The position numbers and the translations under genes are program-made. DNA of 64,000 nucleotides from Planctomycetota bacterium. GTDB taxonomy: Bacteria; Planctomycetota; Planctomycetia; Pirellulales; PNKZ01. The first letter of the stretch is position 1; every line of letters begins with the position of its first letter. This document shows positions 8,170-17,777 of the stretch, piece by piece. The notes under the pieces were generated by a model. That model was given only the letters and a program-made list of their open reading frames with translations, was not told the DNA's origin and ran no database searches. The stretch spans positions 78,618 to 142,617 of the forward strand of contig JAFEBQ010000010.1 in NCBI GenBank assembly GCA_018242585.1, written 5' to 3'.

Positions 8170-9597
8170 TCACAGACCGAACTCTTTAATCTTCCGATAC
8201 AATGTTCGTTGGCCGATGCCGAGCATCGTCGCTGCTTCTTCGCGGTTGCCGCCGGTGGCGCGCAGCGTCTCGGCAATGAACAGGTGCTCAATCTCGGTCA
8301 GCGGCCTACCCACCAGGTTAGCCAGGCTGTTGTCGGCCGCGGCTTCGCCACCCGGCGCGGTCGCGCCTTCGTGCGATGGTTCAGCCAGTTCGACCGGCAA
8401 ATCGTCCAGGTCGAGCACGCCGTCGAAATCGACGACCACCATGCTTTCGATCACATTCCGCAACTGCCGCACGTTGCCGGGCCAGTCAAACGCAATCAGC
8501 CGGCGCCGCGCCGCCGTCGACATGCTCTTGATCGACTTGTCGTGCCGCTTGGCGAACATCTTGATGAAGTGCTCGATCAACAGCGGGATGTCCTCGGCCC
8601 GCTCGGTCAATTGCGGCAAGACCACGGTCACGACCTTGAGCCGATGGTACAGGTCGCTGCGAAACGTGCCCGCTTCGATCTGTCGCTCGAGGTTCCGGTT
8701 GGTGGCTGACAGAATGCGCACGTTGACCTTGATCGGTTCGTTCGAGCCGACCCGCGTGATCTCGCCACTTTCCAACACGCGCAAGAGCTTGATCTGGGTT
8801 TGCATCGGCATGTCGCCGACTTCGTCCAGGAACAACGTCCCGCCGTGGGCGTACTCGAACTTGCCCACGCGGTCGGTCGAGGCGTCGGTAAACGCGCCGC
8901 GCACGTGGCCGAACAGTTCGCTTTCGAGGATGTTCTCGCTGAGCGCGGCGCAATTGAGCGCCACGAACGGCTTGGCCTTGCGCGGACTGTTCTGGTGAAT
9001 GGCCTGGGCGACCAACTCCTTGCCCGTGCCGGTTTCACCTTGAATCAGGACGGTGGCGTTGGTCGGGGCGATCCGCTTCAGCAGCGCGATCACGTCGTTC
9101 ATCTTGGGGCTGCTGCCGACCATCCCTTCAAAGCCGAACCGTTCGTCCAGCCGGCGCTGCAATTCGACGTTGGACCGCTTCAGATACTGGCTCTCGGCAG
9201 CTTTCTGGACCACGGCCCGCAGTTGCTTCAGGTCCAGCGGCTTCAACAGATAGTTGAACGCCCCCTGTTGCATGGCCGAGACGGCCGAAGGGATGCTGCC
9301 GTGGCCGGTGACCAGAATGACGTCGGCGTCGGGCAGGTCGTTCTTGGCCTGGGCCAACAAGGCCAGCCCGTCGACATCGGCCATCACCAGATCGGTGATG
9401 ATGATGTCGAACTCGTCCTGGGCGATGCGCTCGGAGCCCTCTTTTCCCGAGGTCGCCACGGCGCACTGGTAGCCGACCGTTTCGAGCCCGTCGGCCACGG
9501 CCTGGGCGTGAGCGGCGTCGTTGTCGACGATCAGCACGCGCAGCGTCTCGGGCGCAGGCTGGGCAGCGGCGATCGGCTTGGCTTTCTCGGTGGCCAT
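8170..9597 (-). CDS. NtrC-family sigma-54 response regulator
   Basis: This 475-residue protein has the receiver-AAA+-Fis layout of NtrC regulators. The receiver spans about residues 19-135, with phosphoacceptor Asp69 (IIITDLVM) and a conserved Lys in LLKPLD. The AAA+ domain has Walker A GETGTGKE (187-194), the sigma-54 loop GAFTDA (234-239) and Walker [13 protein letters not shown] Fis-type helix-turn-helix ends the protein ([19 protein letters not shown]). The loop reads GAFTDA where most family members have GAFTGA. The start at 9597 is chosen because the receiver begins soon after; an upstream extension would run through the repeat element. A histidine kinase gene lies directly upstream on the same strand and is its likely partner. 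The signal and targets are unknown. Confidence 0.93.
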   Translation of the reverse strand: MATEKAKPIAAAQPAPETLRVLIVDNDAAHAQAVADGLETVGYQCAVATSGKEGSERIAQDEFDIIITDLVMADVDGLALLAQAKNDLPDADVILVTGHGSIPSAVSAMQQGAFNYLLKPLDLKQLRAVVQKAAESQYLKRSNVELQRRLDERFGFEGMVGSSPKMNDVIALLKRIAPTNATVLIQGETGTGKELVAQAIHQNSPRKAKPFVALNCAALSENILESELFGHVRGAFTDASTDRVGKFEYAHGGTLFLDEVGDMPMQTQIKLLRVLESGEITRVGSNEPIKVNVRILSATNRNLERQIEAGTFRSDLYHRLKVVTVVLPQLTERAEDIPLLIEHFIKMFAKRHDKSIKSMSTAARRRLIAFDWPGNVRQLRNVIESMVVVDFDGVLDLDDLPVELAEPSHEGATAPGGEAAADNSLANLVGRPLTEIEHLFIAETLRATGGNREEAATMLGIGQRTLYRKIKEFGL

Positions 9598-9651
9598 GCG
9601 TGCGATGATACCAGGGGGCGGGCAGAAGGGGCTAGGGACTAGTTGGTCAGT

Positions 9652-9730
9652 GGTCCGTTGTCCGTGGTCAGTTGCAGGGAAACCAGTTGCGGGAATATCA
9701 CAACGGACTACTGACAACGGACAACGGACC
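9652..9730. repeat. Word-repeat stem element D
   Basis: The 21-base arms at 9652-9672 and 9710-9730 are inverted copies with a single mismatch and enclose a 37-base loop. The repeated word is GTCCGTTGTCC. It sits in the gap between the histidine kinase stop and the response regulator start, so transcription through it would fold a strong hairpin between two presumed partner genes. Confidence 0.8.
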
Positions 9731-9745
9731 TTTTAATGAGTTCTA

Positions 9746-10498
9746 TCACTTACCGCGATCCGATGACGCATCGCCAATCCGCGGTGGCGTTGGCAGTTCA
9801 ATCGTGAAGTTCGTGCCGCGGCCGAGTTCGCTTTGGACGAAGATCGAACCGCCGTGGGCCTCGATAATGCGCTTGGTCGTCGGCAGCCCCAGGCCCGAGC
9901 CGCCAGGCTTGGTCGAGTAGAAGGCTTCGAATATCCGCGACATGCCCCGGGCGTCGATCCCCCCGCCGGTATCGATGACGTGCAACGCCACGCCGCGCGG
10001 CGTCGATTCGGTGCCGATCACCAATTGGCCCCCGTCGGGCATCGCCTGCTCGGCGTTGATCAGCAGGTTCAAGAGCGCCGCCTGGAACGAGCGGCGATCG
10101 AGCTTGACCTTGGGCAGTTCGGGTTCGAGGTACTCGAAGACTTCGATCTTGCCGGCCTGAGCCTTGGGGCGAAAGAACTCCAGCGCCTGGCGGACCTGCT
10201 CGTTCAGATCGGCCGGTTCGAGCAACGCCTGTTGCACTCGGGCATAGCTCAGGAAGTCGTCGAGCAGCCCTTGCAGCCGCTCGCATTCGCGCTGCATGGT
10301 CGAGAGCCGAGCCATCACGCGCCGCCGCTGGGGCTCGTCGAGCTTCTCCAGCTCTTCGGACAACAACTCCATGTTCAGTCGGATGGTCGAGAGCGGATTG
10401 CGAATCTCGTGGGCCAGGCCGCCGGCCAGGCGCGCGATCTCGGCATAGCGGTCGCGCCACTGCTGAAATTCGCTGTGCTCGTCGGCCGGCGGTGTCAT
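9746..10498 (-). CDS. Soluble sensor histidine kinase
   Basis: This 250-residue protein is a compact cytoplasmic histidine kinase with no membrane segment and no recognisable sensor domain. The H-box LAGGLAHEIRNPLSTIR puts the phosphorylated His near residue 30; the dimerisation helices follow. The ATPase domain shows the N-box NLLINAEQAMPDGG, DTGGGI and GGSGLGLPTTKRI. The H-box and ATPase resemble NtrB-type kinases. I chose the ATG at 10498, close to the H-box region; the reading frame continues upstream to 10558 but through the pnp terminator. It precedes an NtrC-family regulator on the same strand, the usual arrangement for a cognate pair. With no sensor domain, input must come through the short N-terminus or a partner protein. 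Confidence 0.9.
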   Translation of the reverse strand: MTPPADEHSEFQQWRDRYAEIARLAGGLAHEIRNPLSTIRLNMELLSEELEKLDEPQRRRVMARLSTMQRECERLQGLLDDFLSYARVQQALLEPADLNEQVRQALEFFRPKAQAGKIEVFEYLEPELPKVKLDRRSFQAALLNLLINAEQAMPDGGQLVIGTESTPRGVALHVIDTGGGIDARGMSRIFEAFYSTKPGGSGLGLPTTKRIIEAHGGSIFVQSELGRGTNFTIELPTPPRIGDASSDRGK

Positions 10499-10542
10499 GG
10501 GCGTTTCGTCGCGGGGTGCGAAAGGCGCCAGGCCCCAAATAC

Positions 10543-10579
10543 AAACGAGGCGCGGCAAACCAGTTGCCGCGCCTCGTCT
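10543..10579 (-). terminator. Terminator of pnp
   Basis: A perfect 14-bp stem pairs ACGAGGCGCGGCAA (10545-10558) with TTGCCGCGCCTCGT (10564-10577) across a five-base loop. Read on the minus strand it lies about 55 bases after the pnp stop and is followed by TTTGTATTT, a moderate U-tract. Confidence 0.75.
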
Positions 10580-10631
10580 TGATGATAATCAACGTCCGAT
10601 CGTCCGCCGCGCGAAAAGCGCGACGACGAAC

Positions 10632-12734
<2,103 letters not shown>

Positions 12735-13095
12735 GGTAGTTCCTGTTTTGTTTTCCGCGTTCCAGCAAATTGCCAACAGGTTGCCGGGCGAAAGCCGGGA
12801 ATGGAATTGGCCCTGCCAAAGGCCAGCACATTCGCGGCCGCCAAACGTCGGCGAGAGAAAGAAGACGGGCTTACGGAGCCAAGGCGGGCGGAACAGCGCG
12901 TTTCACCAGCAAACTGACTGCCTGATGAAACTTGCTGGCCGGCGCAACTTGCCTGGAGCGAACACGCACGAGTCGTTGCCTAATGCCCTCGGAGGCTGGC
13001 AACCCGTCGTCGACCACCGCTTACCCTTACCGGGCAAGGCTCACCCTTGATGAGCTGGCCGTGTTCAACCGCTCGCGGCCCAACTACCGTTCCGG
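12735..13095 (-). other. rpsO-pnp intergenic leader
   Basis: This gap separates rpsO from pnp. I see no gene and no terminator with a T-tract, so the two genes are probably co-transcribed. A small inverted pair, CCAGCAA at 12906-12912 and TTGCTGG at 12932-12938, could form a leader hairpin. In E. coli a hairpin here is cut by RNase III for pnp autoregulation; whether that applies here is unknown. Confidence 0.4.
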
Positions 13096-13365
13096 CTACT
13101 TCCGGATTTCGAGACGGCGGATGATGTCGAGATACCGTTGCGGATTGACCCGCTTCAGGTAATCGAGCAGGCGTCGTCTGCGGCTGACCATCATGAGCAA
13201 TCCGCGCCGGCTGGAGTAATCCTTGGAGTGCGTTTGCAGATGACCGGTCAACTCGCCGATGCGGCTGGTCAGAATAGCAATTTGAATTTCCGGCGAGCCC
13301 GTGTCGGACTCCTCGCGCCGGAAGTCCCCAATGAGGGTCTGTTTACGTTGCTTTGTGATAGCCAT
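13096..13365 (-). CDS. rpsO: 30S ribosomal protein S15
   Basis: This 89-residue protein is ribosomal protein S15, which binds the central domain of 16S rRNA early in 30S assembly. The length is exactly that of the family. Conserved landmarks are the DTGSPEIQIAILTSRI segment, LTGHLQTHSKDYSSRRGL, the Arg-rich turn VSRRRRLLDYLK and the C-terminal YLDIIRRLEIRK. It is the first gene of a presumed rpsO-pnp transcript. In other bacteria S15 regulates its own translation through its leader RNA; I could not identify a matching structure here. Confidence 0.98.
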   Translation of the reverse strand: MAITKQRKQTLIGDFRREESDTGSPEIQIAILTSRIGELTGHLQTHSKDYSSRRGLLMMVSRRRRLLDYLKRVNPQRYLDIIRRLEIRK

Positions 13366-13493
13366 CGGCGACCGCTGTTCCCTGGAAGTGGCCGGCTGGA
13401 TTCTCTCGTCCAGCGACCTACTTGTCCTAACTTGCTTGAACTATTCCACTTCAAAATGGTTACTAAAACGTCAAGCGGTTGAATGTACCAAAA

Positions 13494-13517
13494 GCCCCCC
13501 TGGTTGCAACAGGGGGC
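13494..13517 (-). terminator. GC hairpin, possible terminator
   Basis: The stem GCCCCCCTG with CAGGGGGC encloses the seven-base loop GTTGCAA. On the minus strand it is followed by CTTTTGG, a weak U-tract, so it may stop leftward transcripts before the rpsO promoter. The distance from any leftward stop codon makes the role uncertain. Confidence 0.4.
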
Positions 13518-13640
13518 GGCAGCCGGTTTTTCAGCCCTCGGCGATAGCGGTTGGGGGCCGCCGAAGACAGGAAAACCCTCGCGTTTGGTATTTTGCAGGG
13601 CCAAAGGCCCGATCCCATACCAGCCAAAGGCCTGGCCTTT

Positions 13641-13774
13641 GTAGGATGCATTCCATGCACCTTATGGCGAGTTCTCTATCTGTAAAAGGCGCCTGGCGTT
13701 CGCTAGTGCCGAGGCGAGATTGCCACTGTATTCCTTTTGGAAGCCACCGATAAGGTGCATGGAATGCACCCTAC
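13641..13774. repeat. Palindromic element with 25-base inverted ends
   Basis: The ends 13641-13665 and 13750-13774 are inverted copies matching at 24 of 25 positions. Each end also contains its own palindrome around GGTGCATGGAATGCACC. The interior of about 84 bases has no gene. The shape is that of a small non-autonomous palindromic element, possibly REP-like; no transposase is nearby. Confidence 0.75.
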
Positions 13775-13811
13775 CAAGACTGAGTTGCCCTTGCTGCGTA
13801 ACTCCCTAAAC

Positions 13812-13847
13812 AAAAAGGGCCAGCCGATGTTCATCGGCTGGCCCTTT
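13812..13847 (-). terminator. Terminator of the desaturase gene
   Basis: A stem pairs AAAGGGCCAGCCGAT with ATCGGCTGGCCCTTT across a four-base loop. On the minus strand it follows the desaturase stop by about 45 bases and is succeeded by TTTTTGTTT, a good U-tract. This is a typical intrinsic terminator. Confidence 0.88.
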
Positions 13848-13890
13848 GATTTGCTACGCAAACACTACGACACGCGGGCGCTTGCCCCTT

Positions 13891-14832
13891 TTAGGCCGGC
13901 TTGGTCCCGCGGGGGATCGTCTTGACCACGTCCCAGGCCAGGCCGGTCTTCTCCATCAGGTAGATCGCCCAGTAGGTGACGTCGACTTCCCACCAGCGGT
14001 GACCGTGCTTGGCCATCCGTTGATAGGCGTGGTGGTTGTTGTGCCAGCCTTCGCCGAACGCCAACAGCCCGACCCACCAGTTGTTCCGGCTGTCATCGGT
14101 GGTTTCGTAGTTGCGGTAACCCCACATGTGCGAGGCTGAGTTCACGAACCAGGTCACGTGCAACACATAGACCAGCCGCACGAACATCCCCCACACCACG
14201 AACGAGATGCCGGTGTACAGATCCCAGCCCAGCCAGCCGACGGCCAACATCACCGCGCCGGTGACGATATGGCTCGGCAGAAACAACGTGTGCAGCAGCC
14301 GCAGCATCGGATCCTTCAATAGGTCCGGCGCCCAGCGCGCCGTCATCGTGTCGTAATGCTTGCGGCCATAGTTCGGAAACAGCCAGTTGATGTGCGACCA
14401 GATCCCGCCGTCGCGCGGCGAGTGCGGGTCGCCTTCCTGATCGCTATGCGCGTGGTGCTTGCGGTGATTGGCCACCCACATCAGGGCCGAGCCTTCGCCC
14501 GACAAGCCGCCAATCAGGGCCAACAACCACTTGACCGGACGATAGGTCGAAAAGCTGCCGTGCGTCAGCAGTCGGTGATAACCCAGGCAGACGCCAATCG
14601 AGCCGGTCAGCCAGCACCAAACGGCGCACAAAGCCAATGCCTTCCAAGTAAAGAAAAACGGCGCGGCCAGGGCGCCGACGTGAATCAGCCCGATCCAGAT
14701 CGTGGTCGGCCAGTCGAGACCGTTTTCCCAAGGTTCGAGCTTGGCCCGCGGCGCGCTAGCGGGCTTGAGTTGGGCGGCCTGCTTGGCCAACTTCTTTTCC
14801 TTGCGACGCTTCAGTGCTTTGACGGGTGACAC
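13891..14832 (-). CDS. Acyl-CoA/acyl-lipid delta-9-type fatty acid desaturase
   Basis: This 313-residue membrane protein is a di-iron fatty acid desaturase, which puts a double bond into saturated acyl chains using oxygen. The three His boxes are intact: HRLLTH (86-91), HRKHHAHS (123-130) and GEGWHNNHH (260-268). Hydrophobic segments near residues 45-80, 100-118 and 185-230 fit the usual four-helix membrane arrangement. A Lys/Arg-rich N-terminus of about 25 residues precedes the first helix. The start is GTG at 14832, with GAGAGGAG about ten bases upstream. The box spacing is that of the stearoyl-CoA desaturase (delta-9) group; the chain specificity cannot be read from sequence. It has its own terminator and stands alone. 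Confidence 0.93.
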   Translation of the reverse strand: MSPVKALKRRKEKKLAKQAAQLKPASAPRAKLEPWENGLDWPTTIWIGLIHVGALAAPFFFTWKALALCAVWCWLTGSIGVCLGYHRLLTHGSFSTYRPVKWLLALIGGLSGEGSALMWVANHRKHHAHSDQEGDPHSPRDGGIWSHINWLFPNYGRKHYDTMTARWAPDLLKDPMLRLLHTLFLPSHIVTGAVMLAVGWLGWDLYTGISFVVWGMFVRLVYVLHVTWFVNSASHMWGYRNYETTDDSRNNWWVGLLAFGEGWHNNHHAYQRMAKHGHRWWEVDVTYWAIYLMEKTGLAWDVVKTIPRGTKPA

Positions 14833-15150
14833 GCGAAAACCGCTCCTCTCCGATGACTCGCCCTGGCTGTATTGAAGACTGCTGGGCGAAGTTGTTTATC
14901 TACTTCACCTGCCAGCCCCACGACCGGCAGCTCAATTTACTCGTCGAATCGTAGGGTAAATCGTCCTAGCGGTTGTCACGGCAGGGTCGGAAGATTGTAA
15001 AACCTTGGTAAAATCGGCTAAGCCCGGCCGCAGCCGCCGGTTGCGTCGGCCGAAAAACGATTGCCAAGCACCCTCTCGACCCTTTGACGGCTGACGGTTA
15101 CAATGCGGGGCTTCCACACTTAACCTAGAGCCGCGGTATTGGGTTCGATC
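14833..15150. other. Divergent intergenic region, desaturase/rplU
   Basis: This 318-base region separates two divergent genes and must hold both promoters. A candidate rplU promoter is listed separately. AT-rich patches near 14890-14990 may include the desaturase promoter. I see no coding sequence or strong palindrome. Confidence 0.5.
15076..15104 (+). promoter_or_regulatory. Candidate sigma-70 promoter of rplU
   Basis: TCGACC (15076-15081) matches four of six -35 bases, and TACAAT (15099-15104) matches five of six -10 bases, with a 17-base spacer. It lies about 45 bases before the rplU start codon. Confidence 0.4.
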
Positions 15151-15468
15151 ATGTACGCGATCATTTTGGACGGCGACAAGCAGTTGAAGGTTGAAGAAGG
15201 TCAGGTTCTCGAGATCGACTGCCGCAAGGCGTTGAACCCGGGCGATGCGGTGACCTTTGATCGCGTGCTGGCGGTGGGGGGCGAAGGGGGCCTGAAGCTG
15301 GGCACCCCCGCGGTGGCCGGCGCTTCGGTCACGGCCGAAGTCGTGGGGCTGGCCCAGGGGCCCAAGCTGGTCGTCCAGCACTTCCGTCGCCGCAAGAACT
15401 CGCGGCGCAAGAACGGCCACCGGCAGGTTCACACCCAGGTGAAGATCAACAAGATCACGGCCGGCTAG
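15151..15468 (+). CDS. rplU: 50S ribosomal protein L21
   Basis: This 105-residue protein is ribosomal protein L21, which binds 23S rRNA. It opens with MYAIILDGDKQLKVEEGQ, carries the FDRVLAVGG segment and ends with the basic HFRRRKNSRRKNGHRQ region typical of the family. The ATG at 15151 is chosen because it gives the standard opening; an in-frame TTG at 15139 would add four residues. No clear ribosome site precedes it. In most bacteria rplU is followed by rpmA (L27); here a strong terminator follows at once and the next gene is DAHP synthase on the other strand, so the usual pair is split. Confidence 0.97.
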   Translation: MYAIILDGDKQLKVEEGQVLEIDCRKALNPGDAVTFDRVLAVGGEGGLKLGTPAVAGASVTAEVVGLAQGPKLVVQHFRRRKNSRRKNGHRQVHTQVKINKITAG

Positions 15469-15531
15469 GTTTGAAGCCGTCGCGCTGGCAAGTTTGAAAT
15501 CGTGCGCGACGAAACCTCACATCGCACAAGC

Positions 15532-15561
15532 CCAGGGATCGGCGGTCCCTGGTTTTTTTTT
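15532..15561 (+). terminator. Terminator of rplU
   Basis: The stem CCAGGGA with TCCCTGG closes over a seven-base loop (TCGGCGG) and is followed by nine T residues. It lies about 65 bases after the rplU stop. The lead-in CACAAGCCCAGGG is shared with the terminator at 28850-28877. Confidence 0.9.
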
Positions 15562-15606
15562 GCGCGTCACGCTCAGTAGTTCACGATAGCGTAATCAGAC
15601 GGCGCG

Positions 15607-16695
15607 CTACTTCGTCGTGCTTTGCAGCGTCACATCGTTCTTCAACACGTCGTGCGCGTGCTCGATCAATTGTCGAGTCTCGTCCCAGCCGGTACACGGA
15701 TCGGTGATCGACACGCCATATTTCAGCGTGCTGGGCGGATAGGTGAGCTTCTGATTTCCTTCGAACAAATTACTTTCCAGCATCAAGCCGATGATGTTCC
15801 GGTTGCCCGCGGCGCGCTGGTCGACCACGTCTTTCCAGGCGATCTCCTGGCGGCGGTGATCCTTGGCGCTGTTGGCGTGGCTGCAATCGACCATGATGTT
15901 CACGGGCAGCTTCGCCTTGGCGAGCGTCTCGGCGGCGAGCTGCAAATTGGCGGCGTCGAAATTCGGGCCCGAGCGACCGCCGCGCAGAATCAAATGCCCC
16001 CAAGGATTGCCCGCAGTATGCACCACGCAAGTCTGACCTTGCTGGTCGATGCCCAGGAAACTGTGCTTGTGCCGCGCGGCCTGCATCGCCTCGACGGCGA
16101 TTTGCAGATTGCCATCGGTGGCGTTCTTGAACCCGACGGGCATCGACAACCCGCTGGCCATTTGCCGATGGGTTTGCGATTCGGTGGTCCGCGCGCCAAT
16201 CGAAGCCCAAGTCACGAGATCGGCCACGTATTGCGGTGTGATCGGTTCCAACATCTCGGTCGCGGCGGGCACACCCAACTCGTTGATCTCGATCAACAGC
16301 CGGCGCGCCCGGCGCAATCCCAAGCCGATGTCGAACGAATCGTCCAGGTTCGGATCGTTAATCAAGCCCTTCCAACCGATCGTGGTGCGCGGCTTCTCGA
16401 AATAGACGCGCATCACCAGCACTAAACGATCGGCGACCTGATCGGCCAGTTGCTTCAAGCGACCGGCGTATTCGAGCGCCGCCGACTCGTCGTGAATCGA
16501 GCACGGCCCCACGACCGCCAGCAGCCGGTGATCGCTGCCGTCGAGAATGGCCCGAACCGCCTGGCGGCTGGCCACGACCGTGCGATTCGCCGCCTCGGTC
16601 ATGGGGATTTCAGCCTTCAACTGGCTGGGGGGGGTCAGCCCGACGGTCCCTAGAATATTGATGTCTTCGGTGCGCTGCATGGCGGTTCTGATCAT
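15607..16695 (-). CDS. aroF: 3-deoxy-7-phosphoheptulonate (DAHP) synthase, AroFGH type
   Basis: This 362-residue protein is a class I DAHP synthase of the E. coli AroF/G/H kind, which condenses phosphoenolpyruvate with erythrose 4-phosphate as the entry step to aromatic compounds. Landmarks are VVGPCSIHD near the N-terminus, the KPRTTIGWKGL segment with the PEP-binding Lys/Arg, GARTTESQTHR, PVGFKNATDGN, the metal-binding Cys/His region and VDCSHANSAKDHRRQ. The ATG at 16695 is preferred; an in-frame ATG at 16725 would add ten residues. It sits apart from the AroD-AroE-AroK fusion. Which amino acid inhibits it cannot be read here, so the choice of symbol among aroF, aroG and aroH is arbitrary. 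Confidence 0.93.
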   Translation of the reverse strand: MIRTAMQRTEDINILGTVGLTPPSQLKAEIPMTEAANRTVVASRQAVRAILDGSDHRLLAVVGPCSIHDESAALEYAGRLKQLADQVADRLVLVMRVYFEKPRTTIGWKGLINDPNLDDSFDIGLGLRRARRLLIEINELGVPAATEMLEPITPQYVADLVTWASIGARTTESQTHRQMASGLSMPVGFKNATDGNLQIAVEAMQAARHKHSFLGIDQQGQTCVVHTAGNPWGHLILRGGRSGPNFDAANLQLAAETLAKAKLPVNIMVDCSHANSAKDHRRQEIAWKDVVDQRAAGNRNIIGLMLESNLFEGNQKLTYPPSTLKYGVSITDPCTGWDETRQLIEHAHDVLKNDVTLQSTTK

Positions 16696-16900
16696 GGGCG
16701 GTTCGCGAGGGTCCAAACATTCCATAATAGTCAGGCTGGCTAGCCCCCGACAGGGGCCCCGATAGCAGAGCTTGCCGGGACGGAAAAGTTCGCGAAATCG
16801 CTACAGATTGACACTCGGACTGGTCGATCTAGTGAGCGCGCTGCGCCAGCACGCGCCCGAGTGGCCGGCCGCCTCTGATCAAGCTCCGATTCCGACCGTT

Positions 16901-17551
16901 ATGTGGTGTCGCCATTGCCAGCAAGACGTGCCCGCCCTGGCCGGAGGTTCGGCCGGCTATGGCTGCGCGCGGTGCGGGCAATCGACGTCGCCGGCCCCCG
17001 CAGCCAACGAACGCCCGGCCGCCGCGACGGCGATGACACCTTCGTCCGGGACTGAACCGGCCGAAACATCACCGGTCGACACGAGCCAAATCTCGCCGCT
17101 TGAGCGCTGGTCAAGCTGGGAGCTGAACGAACAACTGCGGCACGTCGAACGACTGATCCAGGCCATCGAGCCCAAGCCTGCGTCAACACGCACCGGCGGC
17201 TTGCTGCGTTTTGACGCGGGCAGTGCGATGTTACCCGCCGAGCGCGAACCGATTGCGCTGCCGCCTCAAGAAACCGGCGGCGTCTCGTCAACGGTGGCCT
17301 GGCTGGGCCTCGGGCTCGGCTTGGGGGCGACCGTTTGCGGCGCGGTACTCAGCATTTGGGGCTTCGCCGGCGAGCGGCCAGAGCTTTGGCATCTGGGCAT
17401 GCCGATCTTGCTGGCCGGCCAGTTCGCGCTGGTGCTGGGTTTGCTACTGCAACGCGGCAACGGCAGTTCAAACGCGGCCGCGCCCAACGAGACGTTCCCG
17501 CAACTCGACCGGCGTTTGGCGCGCACGGGCAAGCAACTGCGCCGGCCGTAG
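16901..17551 (+). CDS. Zinc-ribbon protein with C-terminal membrane hairpin
   Basis: I do not recognise a named family for this 216-residue protein. It opens with a zinc ribbon of two Cys pairs (CRHC near residue 3 and CARC near residue 26). A low-complexity Pro/Ala/Thr linker follows to about residue 65, then a short amphipathic helix (WELNEQLRHVERLIQAIE). Two hydrophobic segments near residues 135-157 and 165-185 would form a membrane hairpin. The ATG at 16901 is preferred because the zinc ribbon starts immediately after it. The design (cytoplasmic ribbon, linker, two helices) is common among planctomycete hypothetical proteins; a membrane-tethered regulatory or scaffold role is only a guess. 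Its 3' end runs into structured repeat element 1. Confidence 0.75.
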   Translation: MWCRHCQQDVPALAGGSAGYGCARCGQSTSPAPAANERPAAATAMTPSSGTEPAETSPVDTSQISPLERWSSWELNEQLRHVERLIQAIEPKPASTRTGGLLRFDAGSAMLPAEREPIALPPQETGGVSSTVAWLGLGLGLGATVCGAVLSIWGFAGERPELWHLGMPILLAGQFALVLGLLLQRGNGSSNAAAPNETFPQLDRRLARTGKQLRRP

Positions 17552-17580
17552 CGCGGGGCTCACCACGTTCTCGCGTCTCG

Positions 17581-17731
17581 GGTGGCACCGATGGCTCGGC
17601 CATCGGTGTTGCGCAGCAACAAGAAACTCGATGGGCACGCGCAACCCCAATGGAAACTCGCCACCCGTGAGGGACGGCGCTCGAGGTTTCTTGTGGCCTT
17701 CGGCCACCCAGGTGCAAGCACCTGGGCCACC
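17581..17731. repeat. Multi-hairpin palindromic element, copy 1
   Basis: The element is closed by GGTGGC (17581-17586) pairing with GCCACC (17726-17731). Inside are hairpin H1 (CACCGATGGC with GCCATCGGTG), H2 (GTTGC with GCAAC), a central long-range stem (CAAGAAACTCGA at 17620-17631 with 17681-17693), H3 (GTGGCC with GGCCAC) and H4 (CCCAGGTGC with GCACCTGGG). Similarity to copy 3 at 25774-25924, in inverted orientation, extends about 15 bases outward. It lies between two convergent genes. Confidence 0.85.
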
Positions 17732-17777
17732 CTCGCGACAGCGTTCTGAGACGTGCTCTAGAAAAACGCCGTAGCGC

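Larger units (their letters stand above)
13366..13890. other. 525-base intergenic region rich in palindromes
   Basis: The gap between rpsO and the desaturase gene contains no convincing coding sequence. It holds a GC hairpin (13494-13517), a cluster of small GGCC palindromes (13600-13640), a 134-base element with 25-base inverted ends (13641-13774) and the desaturase terminator (13812-13847). The rpsO promoter should lie near 13380-13480, but I could not pick a convincing -35/-10 pair. Confidence 0.6.
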
